Source: Prevotellaceae bacterium (GTDB taxonomy: Bacteria; Bacteroidota; Bacteroidia; Bacteroidales; Bacteroidaceae). From it: a DNA stretch of 5,173 bases. The translations under genes and the position numbers were made by a program. The notes under the pieces are model-generated. The model was not told the DNA's origin. It made no database searches and saw nothing but the letters and a program-made list of their open reading frames with translations. This document shows positions 1 through 5,173 of this stretch, one piece after another; positions within the stretch are counted from its first letter, which is position 1; every line of letters begins with the position of its first letter. The stretch is taken from NCBI GenBank assembly GCA_031262265.1, contig JAISIB010000195.1, positions 1 through 5,173 of the forward strand, written 5' to 3'.

Positions 1-44
1 TTATTTAACGTATATAAACGATTTTCGCCTTTTCTGAGGAACCG

Positions 45-54
45 ATTGCCCAAT
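45..54. promoter_or_regulatory. ATTG-NN-CAAT dyad upstream of the DUF5020 gene
   Basis: This is a perfect four-base inverted repeat, ATTG CC CAAT. The same arms recur at 963-972 ahead of the fimbrillin genes. Reading through the window I found the pattern nowhere else. It could be half of an operator, but it is short and may be chance. No convincing Bacteroidetes promoter (TTTG at -33 with TAnnTTTG at -7) could be placed beside it. Confidence 0.2.
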
Positions 55-186
55 GTGGGGATAATATCTCACTCGCTTGTTGCAATAACGAAGTCGCTCG
101 TTTGAACAACTTACGAGGATATTTCGACAACTTAGTCGCTAAATTTACTCACAAAGCAGGCGATGTTGGGCACTGTTGCGTATTTC

Positions 187-216
187 GTGAAAAAGTCGTT
201 CCTTTGTGCATTCTAA
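187..216 (+). other. Leader-like mini-ORF MKKSFLCAF upstream of the DUF5020 gene
   Basis: A GTG at 187 opens a nine-codon frame reading MKKSFLCAF (with GTG as Met) and ending in TAATAA. It closely mimics the start of the real gene 41 bases downstream, which reads MKKATFLCAL, but lies in a different frame. It could be a degenerate duplication of the gene start, a translated leader peptide, or chance, since KK followed by hydrophobic residues is a common beginning for exported proteins. No ribosome binding site distinguishes it. Confidence 0.25.
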
Positions 217-227
217 TAACGACTACG

Positions 228-923
228 GTGAAAAAAGCTACCTTTCTATGCGCTCTATGCTTGGGCGTCGTCGGCACGGCTGCCGCACAAAACATTCAAT
301 TGCACTATGATTTCGGACGTCCGCTATATAGTAGGAACCTATCCGACCGGCCGCGTGTGACGGCAACCATCGAACATTTTGCGCCCGACAAATGGGGCAG
401 CACGTTCTTCTTCGTCGATTTGGATCTCTCATCCACCGGAATGAAAGCGGCCTATACGGAAATTTCCCGCGAGATTAGTTGGTGGGAGATGCCGGTGTCG
501 GCGCATATCGAGTACAACGGTGGGATGAACAGTGCCCTTTCGTTCAACGATGCCTTCCTGCTGGGAGCCACGTACACATACAATGCTGAAGACGGGATAT
601 ACGGGTATACGCTGACGCCCATGTATAAATACATCCGCCACAATCGTCGTCCGCACAACTTTCAGGTGACCGCTACGTGGTACTATCACTTCTGCGAAGG
701 ACTCTATACGTTCAGCGGATTTGCCGACTATTGGCGCGAACCATCTCTCTTCGGTACGATGATATTTATGTCGGAGCCGCAATTTTGGATTAACCTTAAT
801 CGTCTGCGCAGCGTTGACGATGATTTCAACCTCAGCGTCGGGACGGAGTTTGAACTGACCGCGAATTTTATAGGCAGTGGCTGGTACGTCGTTCCTACGC
901 TCGCCTTGAAATGGCAATTCTGA
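228..923 (+). CDS. DUF5020 family outer-membrane-type protein (231 aa)
   Basis: I recognise this as a DUF5020 protein from its ordered motifs: NIQLHYDFG just after the signal peptide, then APDKWGSTFFFVDLDL, HIEYNGG, FSGFADYWRE, SEPQFW, and a C-terminal VPTLALKWQF ending in an aromatic residue, as in outer-membrane beta-barrels. The family is found in Bacteroidota and resembles Tsx-like nucleoside channels, but its function is not established, so transport is only an inference. I chose the GTG at 228. It begins VKKATFLCALCLGVVGTAAAQ, a normal signal peptide with probable cleavage before Gln21, and gives a family-typical length. The frame stays open upstream to a TTG at 102, but those 42 extra residues resemble nothing in the family and would bury the signal peptide. 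The gene lies 88 bases before the pilus genes and is probably a separate unit with no obvious link to them. Confidence 0.9.
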   Translation: MKKATFLCALCLGVVGTAAAQNIQLHYDFGRPLYSRNLSDRPRVTATIEHFAPDKWGSTFFFVDLDLSSTGMKAAYTEISREISWWEMPVSAHIEYNGGMNSALSFNDAFLLGATYTYNAEDGIYGYTLTPMYKYIRHNRRPHNFQVTATWYYHFCEGLYTFSGFADYWREPSLFGTMIFMSEPQFWINLNRLRSVDDDFNLSVGTEFELTANFIGSGWYVVPTLALKWQF

Positions 924-961
924 ATATTTCATTTTGATTACAAGAGTTAAACTTTTCCTCT

Positions 962-973
962 GATTGAACAATC
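962..973. promoter_or_regulatory. GATTG-AA-CAATC dyad ahead of the fimbrillin operon
   Basis: This is a perfect five-base inverted repeat around a two-base centre, 39 bases before the ATG at 1012. Its core ATTG-NN-CAAT matches the dyad at 45-54. A TTTG at 933-936 lies about the right distance upstream to be a -33 element, but the matching -7 sequence around 959-966 (TCTGATTG against TAnnTTTG) is poor. An operator overlapping a promoter is therefore only a suggestion. Confidence 0.25.
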
Positions 974-981
974 CTTTCGCG

Positions 982-1007
982 GCGTTTGTTTTTTATATAA
1001 ACAACGC
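982..1007 (+). promoter_or_regulatory. Imperfect inverted repeat just before the first fimbrillin start
   Basis: The left arm GCGTT-T-GTTT (982-991) pairs with the right arm AAACAACGC (999-1007), giving five plus four base pairs with one bulged T and a seven-base A/T-only loop. It ends four bases before the ATG at 1012. In RNA it would form a hairpin directly over the initiation region and could lower translation. It is not followed by a T-run, so it does not look like an intrinsic terminator. It also argues against the in-frame TTG at 964 as the start, because the repeat would then be coding. Confidence 0.4.
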
Positions 1008-1011
1008 ATGC

Positions 1012-2385
1012 ATGTTTCATCAAGTAGAGAGTTTAACGACGCGCCGCTATAGTTGCTTACAGATAGTCATCGTGTACGCGATGTTCTGTCTAACGAGCAC
1101 TTTGTTCGTAGGTTGTTCGGCGGAGCAAGCCTCTTTGCGAATGCAAGAGGAGCGAACGCCCGCGTACGTGGAGGTAAAGTTTGCCGATGCGGCGACTCGT
1201 GCGTTTGATGACCTGCATGAGTTGATGCAGCAGCGGGCAACGATTCATGAGGCGGTCGTTTTTCTTCTCAAAGGCGATAACATCGTCGCTTCACAAGCTG
1301 TAAACGGTCTGAACGGAACGGTCTCGGCGAACGAAATCACTTTCGTATCGGAGAATGACGGTAGCCCGTTGGAAAACGTCGAGCAGGCTATCGTGATAGG
1401 TAACGCCAATGCGGCGTTGACGGACTTTGTCGGTGCCACCGGCAAGACGCTTACCGATCTGAAAAGCCGTTATCAAAATTACGAACAATTTGAAAAAAAC
1501 ATGATCGCCGCCGCGCATGCGGATACGCAAGGAATCTGGATCTACGGCGTAGCCCCCGTTCAATATACGACGGCGGCCAACGGAGCGTACGTGGGCGCAG
1601 CGGTCATTACCCCCTATCCGCTTGCCACGCGCATAGACGTAGAGGTGAATATCGACGACATTAATGACTACGCGCTCACCGACGGCGTCCATCCGCCCGC
1701 CGATACGCAATACGACGACAAGTACGCGATGCGTTTCGACAGCGTGGCTATTCTGTACGGAGCCAAGTACACGACGTTGGTGCCCGACTTCTCTCCGCGC
1801 CTGACCGTGTTGGCCTCGCAAGTAACGTTGGGCAACCCGCCTATCTATATGGTTTCGGGCACTGCACCGTGGGAAAATTCTTCCGCATGGTATCCCGACG
1901 TTTCTCCGCATACGGAATGTTATCGGAGCGAGTTGAATAGCGGACGTTTCGACGAGTATCTGGAACCATCGCCCGATTCGGGACGAAAGACTATCTTCCG
2001 CAAATCATTTTATACGTTGCCGCCGGCCGGCGACTACGGCCGTCATGCCATATTGGTCGTTTACGGAGCCATATACTTGAATGCAAATGTAAGATGGCAG
2101 CAGCCGGGTGAGCGTTGGTTCTTTCCCGTTCATTTTTCGCCGAACGAAAACGGCAGCGAATACTTGAAAAACGGAACGATATACAAAGTATTGGTGACGT
2201 TTGGGGACGGGCTTAGCAACGCTGACGGTAGCGGTCGGGACTACGACTTCGGTTGTCATGACGACGGTAGTCCGAAAGCCGGTACGAATAATCCGGAGCA
2301 TATTAGTCTGGCGGCGGACGTAGACGTCACCGTTCGATCGTTCGACTGGGAAGGGCGATATATCTGGGACGCAATCATGGAATAG
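1012..2385 (+). CDS. FimA/Mfa1-like fimbrillin lipoprotein, tandem paralogue 1 (457 aa)
   Basis: This is a probable structural subunit of a type V pilus. From the ATG at 1012 it starts with a basic RR pair, a hydrophobic stretch and the lipobox LFVGC, with the lipidated Cys at residue 35. EVKFADAATRAFDD follows; the Arg at 63 matches the Arg-protease maturation site of FimA/Mfa1 proteins. The N-terminal domain shows AIVIGNANAAL and GKTLTDLKS. A RIDVEVNIDDI strand near 210 begins the second domain, and WFFPVHF then NGTIYKVLVTFGDG (about 380-405) resemble the fimbrillin C-terminal domain. It is closely related to the next gene, which starts 23 bases on, but its C-terminal tail differs and it has two unshared cysteines, at 303 and 415. 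An in-frame TTG at 964 would add 16 residues; the ATG gives a cleaner signal peptide. Stalk versus accessory role is unresolved. Confidence 0.9.
   Translation: MFHQVESLTTRRYSCLQIVIVYAMFCLTSTLFVGCSAEQASLRMQEERTPAYVEVKFADAATRAFDDLHELMQQRATIHEAVVFLLKGDNIVASQAVNGLNGTVSANEITFVSENDGSPLENVEQAIVIGNANAALTDFVGATGKTLTDLKSRYQNYEQFEKNMIAAAHADTQGIWIYGVAPVQYTTAANGAYVGAAVITPYPLATRIDVEVNIDDINDYALTDGVHPPADTQYDDKYAMRFDSVAILYGAKYTTLVPDFSPRLTVLASQVTLGNPPIYMVSGTAPWENSSAWYPDVSPHTECYRSELNSGRFDEYLEPSPDSGRKTIFRKSFYTLPPAGDYGRHAILVVYGAIYLNANVRWQQPGERWFFPVHFSPNENGSEYLKNGTIYKVLVTFGDGLSNADGSGRDYDFGCHDDGSPKAGTNNPEHISLAADVDVTVRSFDWEGRYIWDAIME
1630..1719 (+). repeat. Near-identical tract, copy 1 (matches 3003-3092)
   Basis: Thirty codons at the junction of the two fimbrillin domains, encoding RIDVEVNIDDI through PPADTQYDD, match the downstream paralogue at 87 of 90 bases. 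Only one difference is synonymous (GTA versus GTG); the other two change Asn to Lys and His to Asn. The flanking codons are far more diverged, so this tract looks recently homogenised. Confidence 0.85.
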
Positions 2386-2408
2386 ACGAATAATATAGAT
2401 TGTAAAAC

Positions 2409-3755
2409 ATGAATAAGAGTAAATTTTTACGAGCTGCGTGCTTCTGCATAGCAAGCACATGGCTGATAGCTTGTTCGCAAGAGCCGAGCAACGGAAACGA
2501 GCCGGATGACATCGTGCCGACGTGCATTGAGGTGAGATTCGCCGATGCTACGATGACGCGCGCCTTCGATGATCTGAATGAATTAAAGCAAAAAATCGCT
2601 ACGATTCGCGAAGCGGTCGTTTTCCTACTGGAAGGGGACGAGATCATAGCCACGCAAATGTTCGACCGGCAGTCGATATGGAAAGGAGTCGGTGGCGGAT
2701 CGGGAAAAGTAACCTTCACGACGGACAATGCCGGTCAGCCGCTTCACAACGTAACGAAAGCGATGGTGATAGGAAACGCAAATGCATCGTTGACGGGCTT
2801 CGTGGGTGCGATCGGAAAGACGCTGGCCGACTTACAAAGCGTTTATCTGGACTATACGCAGTTTGATGCTAACATGAAGGCGGCCGTCGCTTCGTCCGAT
2901 CAAGGCATTTGGATTTACGGCGAAGCACCCGTGCAGTATCAACAACAAAGCGATGGTCAGGCTATAGGCAGTGCGTCTATTACTCCGCACCCCGTAGCGT
3001 CGCGCATAGACGTGGAGGTGAATATCGACGACATTAAAGACTACGCGCTCACCGACGGCGTCAATCCGCCCGCCGATACGCAATACGACGACTATTACAG
3101 CATGAAATTTGACAGTGTCGCCATTCTATACGGAGCTAAGTACACGGCATTAGTACCTGATTTCGCTCCGACAGTTGCCGCATTGGCTTCCCAAGTAACG
3201 TTGGGCAACCCGCCGGTCTATATGGTTTCGGGCACGATGCCTTGGGAAAACTCCTCCGCTTGGTATCCCGTCGTTTCTCCGCATACGGAATATCATTTAA
3301 CCGATTGGAATAACGCCGCGTTCGGCAAGTATTTGGAAGATACCGGCGAGTCGGGCAAAACAACTATCTTTCGGAAATCATTATACGGGTTAGCTCCGCT
3401 ATTCGGATACGACCGTCATGCCATATTGGTGCTTTACGGAGATATGTACAAGAATGGTGATTTGCGAAATCACACGGGTAAACCGATGCGCCGCTTTTTC
3501 CCCGTGCATTTCTCGCCCGATGAAACCGATAGCGAATATCTGGCCAACGGGAAAGCGTATAAAGTATCCATTACTTTTGGCGACGGTGCAGGAAGTGCCG
3601 ACGGTAGCGACAATAATTATGACTTCGGACATTCCGACAGCGGCAATACGCCGGGCACTGACAATCCCGAAGAGATTACGCGTAACCCGAATATCTCCAT
3701 CGTTGTCAATAATACGTATTGGAAGGCTTACGTTGAAATACGGAAAGACTTTTAA
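2409..3755 (+). CDS. FimA/Mfa1-like fimbrillin lipoprotein, tandem paralogue 2 (448 aa)
   Basis: This is the second probable pilus subunit. The ATG at 2409 follows an AT-rich leader and gives MNKSKFLRAACFCIASTWL then lipobox LIAC, with the lipid Cys at residue 22. EVRFADATMTRAFDD puts the predicted Arg cleavage after residue 51, 29 residues past the Cys; the spacing in paralogue 1 is 28. AMVIGNANASL and GKTLADLQS mark the N-terminal domain, RIDVEVNIDDI opens the second domain, and RRFFPVHF plus NGKAYKVSITFGDG mark its end. The alignment with paralogue 1 is gap-free from about 1630 to 2057 (offset 1373 bases). The tail ISIVVNNTYWKAYVEIRKDF differs from that of paralogue 1; in type V pili the C-terminal strands insert into the neighbouring subunit, so the partner may differ. 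It lies 23 bases after paralogue 1 and 15 before the FimB/Mfa2-family gene, consistent with one transcript. Confidence 0.91.
   Translation: MNKSKFLRAACFCIASTWLIACSQEPSNGNEPDDIVPTCIEVRFADATMTRAFDDLNELKQKIATIREAVVFLLEGDEIIATQMFDRQSIWKGVGGGSGKVTFTTDNAGQPLHNVTKAMVIGNANASLTGFVGAIGKTLADLQSVYLDYTQFDANMKAAVASSDQGIWIYGEAPVQYQQQSDGQAIGSASITPHPVASRIDVEVNIDDIKDYALTDGVNPPADTQYDDYYSMKFDSVAILYGAKYTALVPDFAPTVAALASQVTLGNPPVYMVSGTMPWENSSAWYPVVSPHTEYHLTDWNNAAFGKYLEDTGESGKTTIFRKSLYGLAPLFGYDRHAILVLYGDMYKNGDLRNHTGKPMRRFFPVHFSPDETDSEYLANGKAYKVSITFGDGAGSADGSDNNYDFGHSDSGNTPGTDNPEEITRNPNISIVVNNTYWKAYVEIRKDF
3003..3092 (+). repeat. Near-identical tract, copy 2 (matches 1630-1719)
   Basis: This is the downstream partner of the tract at 1630-1719, in the same frame and at the same place in the protein. 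Immediately after it, the 12-codon stretch FDSVAILYGAKY (3108-3143) is identical in protein to its counterpart, yet six of its codons differ synonymously. Shorter conserved patches follow at 3192-3235 and around 3271-3291. Confidence 0.85.
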
Positions 3756-3770
3756 TGAACGCTCCGGCGT

Positions 3771-4742
3771 ATGAAGTGGAATTGTATATACCTTGCTGCG
3801 ATACTTCCTTGGCTACTCGTGAGTAGCTGCCGTTATGAGGAAGATTTATCCTCTTGTCCGCCCGAATCATCGGAGGTGCGGCTGAAAGTGGTGGTTCGTA
3901 ATATAGCCATACCGCACATGGATAATTTAATTGATGACTCGGATGTATCGGACGTGCAGCTTTATATCTTCAATGCGTCGGATATTCTAACCGAAGTGCG
4001 GCATACGCAAATAAACAAGGAAGAAAAAATCGTAAACAAGGAGGTCGTACACTGTGTCGCCTTTGCAAACATAACAGAGCACTTGGATGTACTGCCGCTC
4101 ACGGTCGGCGTGTCGACGATAGACGACGCTTGTGTAGATTTGCGGGCGGCCGGTCATTTCGGGGAACATAGCGTCTATGATTATCCGGGTGATATATTCT
4201 GGGGTTCGGTGAGCGTAGCGGCGGCGGCGAGTACGGAAGGCGTCGTAGAACTGCCTATTATGCGCAAAGTCTCGGGCGTATATATCGAAGCGAGCGGCTT
4301 GAAAGATTATATTATCAAGCAAATGAATATAGCCGAACCGGAAGATTCAAAGATTACCATGCTTATTCACGATGAATACAACGAAATGGACTTTCGCGGC
4401 TATCCGCTTTTCAATACGAAGGTCGGCGGAGAGGTACATTACCAGGCGCGCGGTAGCTATGACGCAAAGAGTGATTATATCTACAAAGCTCCGGTACAAA
4501 TCAACGATTCTCCGAACTTTTATTTAGTCGGCGGAACGCCATATCCGGGTTTCCAGACGGATGTACGTATCTTCTACGATGAACAAGAACTGCCGATTTC
4601 TCCCATTAGTACGCCGGATATGCGCCTAATCGACGGCGTACTGAATGTATTCCGGTTGCATTTTGGCACAGACAACGAAGTAAGCGTGGACGTGAAGCGT
4701 ACCGGATGGGACGGACAAACGGAGATAGACAAAGGATGGTAG
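3771..4742 (+). CDS. FimB/Mfa2 family fimbrial anchor lipoprotein (323 aa)
   Basis: The N-terminus is diagnostic of the FimB/Mfa2 family: a hydrophobic signal ending LVSSC (lipid Cys at 20), then RYEEDLSSCP, with the second Cys at 29, as in the family's usual C-x-x-DLS-x-CP arrangement. DVQLYIF (61-67), FWG (143-145) and LPIMRKVSGVYIEASGL (161-177) fit the family's later blocks, and the length is typical. In P. gingivalis, FimB and Mfa2 anchor the pilus to the outer membrane and limit its length. This protein has no TR-AF cleavage motif, which agrees with a subunit that keeps its lipid. It follows the second fimbrillin by 15 bases and precedes the next lipoprotein gene by 11, the order expected from the fimA-fimB and mfa1-mfa2 loci. 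Whether it serves one or both upstream fimbrillins cannot be told from sequence. Confidence 0.92.
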   Translation: MKWNCIYLAAILPWLLVSSCRYEEDLSSCPPESSEVRLKVVVRNIAIPHMDNLIDDSDVSDVQLYIFNASDILTEVRHTQINKEEKIVNKEVVHCVAFANITEHLDVLPLTVGVSTIDDACVDLRAAGHFGEHSVYDYPGDIFWGSVSVAAAASTEGVVELPIMRKVSGVYIEASGLKDYIIKQMNIAEPEDSKITMLIHDEYNEMDFRGYPLFNTKVGGEVHYQARGSYDAKSDYIYKAPVQINDSPNFYLVGGTPYPGFQTDVRIFYDEQELPISPISTPDMRLIDGVLNVFRLHFGTDNEVSVDVKRTGWDGQTEIDKGW

Positions 4743-4753
4743 GAGATCGGCGT

Positions 4754-5173
4754 ATGAAAAGAGCTGCGTATTTTTTTGAACTGTTGCTTGTCGTGTTACT
4801 GTTCGGCTCGTGCCTGACGGATACCGGCAGCGAGACGGACGACCGTGACGTCGTCATAGCACTCACGGCATTCGTGGAAGAAGGAGGCACGACGGCTTCC
4901 GATCCCGACTATGCAATCGACGATTCGTTGCGGGTTATCATGTTTGATCCGAACGGCGGCAGTATAGCATACAATGAAAAACCGACGCCCGACGATCTAA
5001 TCGCCGTGGCGACCGGTACCTATGATATTATCATCGTTGCTAACGAAGCTTCCGACCCCGCATTCTCGGCGCGTCTGGATACATATACGCCAAACTCAGG
5101 CAAAACGATGGCAGATCTGCGGTACGAATACGTTTCTTCTTCGGCCATCCGCAACGATGTCCCTATCCCGATG
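4754..5173 (+). CDS. Partial fimbrillin-like lipoprotein, probable accessory or tip subunit (first 140 codons)
   Basis: This frame stays open from the ATG at 4754 to the last base of the window, so the 3' end is missing. It begins MKRAAYFFELLLVVLLFGSC, a lipoprotein signal with lipid Cys at 20 and an unusual Glu at 9 inside the hydrophobic run. LRVIMFDPNG (59-68), TYDIIIVANEA (89-99) and GKTMADLR (116-123) parallel positions in the fimbrillins and FimB/Mfa2 proteins, and the visible part ends in VPIPM, a motif common at this point in Bacteroidales fimbrillin-like N-terminal domains. No TR-AF site is visible. Known fim and mfa loci carry accessory and tip genes (fimC-E, mfa3-5) after the anchor, so that role is likely but inferred from position. 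It could instead be a second anchor-like or another fimbrillin-like lipoprotein. The 11-base gap indicates cotranscription. Confidence 0.85.
   Translation, partial: MKRAAYFFELLLVVLLFGSCLTDTGSETDDRDVVIALTAFVEEGGTTASDPDYAIDDSLRVIMFDPNGGSIAYNEKPTPDDLIAVATGTYDIIIVANEASDPAFSARLDTYTPNSGKTMADLRYEYVSSSAIRNDVPIPM

Noticed and set aside
1..135. Open minus-strand frame ending in TAA at positions 3-1, with a C-terminus-like sequence rich in Arg and Lys
   Set aside because: It is only about 44 codons long, is closed upstream by stops near 136-145, has no ATG and matches no family I recognise.
140..147. TAAATTTA as a possible Bacteroidetes -7 element
   Set aside because: It resembles TAnnTTTG at all but the last base, but no TTTG lies at the expected -33 distance, so it was not called as a promoter.
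102..227. Forty-two-residue N-terminal extension of the DUF5020 protein from the TTG at 102
   Set aside because: The extension is unlike the family and would place a normal signal peptide in the interior; the GTG at 228 explains the sequence better.
943..961. AGAG/CTCT inverted repeat after the DUF5020 stop as a terminator
   Set aside because: The stem is only four base pairs with an eleven-base loop and has no T-run, too weak to support a terminator call.
429..971. Long minus-strand frame opposite the DUF5020 gene
   Set aside because: It overlaps a confidently identified plus-strand gene almost entirely, and its translation shows no domain or signal features.
1291..1911. Long Arg- and Val-rich minus-strand frame opposite the first fimbrillin
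   Set aside because: This composition is typical of the reverse strand of a gene with this codon use; a related but broken frame lies opposite the paralogue at 2832-3083.

Overview
The window reads as part of a Bacteroidales genome (Bacteroidota). Three things point there. The genes are families found in that order: a DUF5020 outer-membrane-type protein, FimA/Mfa1-type fimbrillins and a FimB/Mfa2-type anchor. The exported proteins carry Bacteroidetes-style lipoprotein signals. Start codons lack clear Shine-Dalgarno sequences. Base composition is moderate, so the genus (Porphyromonas, Tannerella, Parabacteroides or a relative) cannot be fixed by eye.

Layout. Positions 1-227 hold no convincing gene; they contain a small ATTG-NN-CAAT dyad and a nine-codon leader-like ORF that imitates the start of the next gene. 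Positions 228-923 encode a DUF5020 protein with a cleavable signal peptide. A gap of 88 bases follows, with a second ATTG-NN-CAAT dyad and a bulged inverted repeat ending four bases before the next ATG. From 1012 to the window edge lie four same-strand genes with gaps of only 23, 15 and 11 bases. They are fimbrillin-like paralogue 1 (1012-2385), fimbrillin-like paralogue 2 (2409-3755), a FimB/Mfa2-family lipoprotein (3771-4742), and the first 140 codons of another lipoprotein with fimbrillin-like N-terminal motifs (4754 to beyond 5173).

The last four genes look like a type V (FimA/Mfa1-type) pilus operon. By analogy with Porphyromonas gingivalis, the two fimbrillins would be exported as lipoproteins and cut after the Arg of their TR-AF motif. 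That opens a groove for strand exchange, so the subunits can polymerise. The FimB/Mfa2 protein lacks this motif and would stay lipid-bound as the anchor, and the truncated gene would be an accessory or tip subunit. The most notable feature is the pair of tandem fimbrillins. They share a 90-base tract that is almost identical at DNA level inside otherwise strongly diverged genes, which suggests gene conversion, while their C-terminal tails differ almost completely. No tRNA, rRNA, CRISPR array, insertion sequence or clear terminator was seen.
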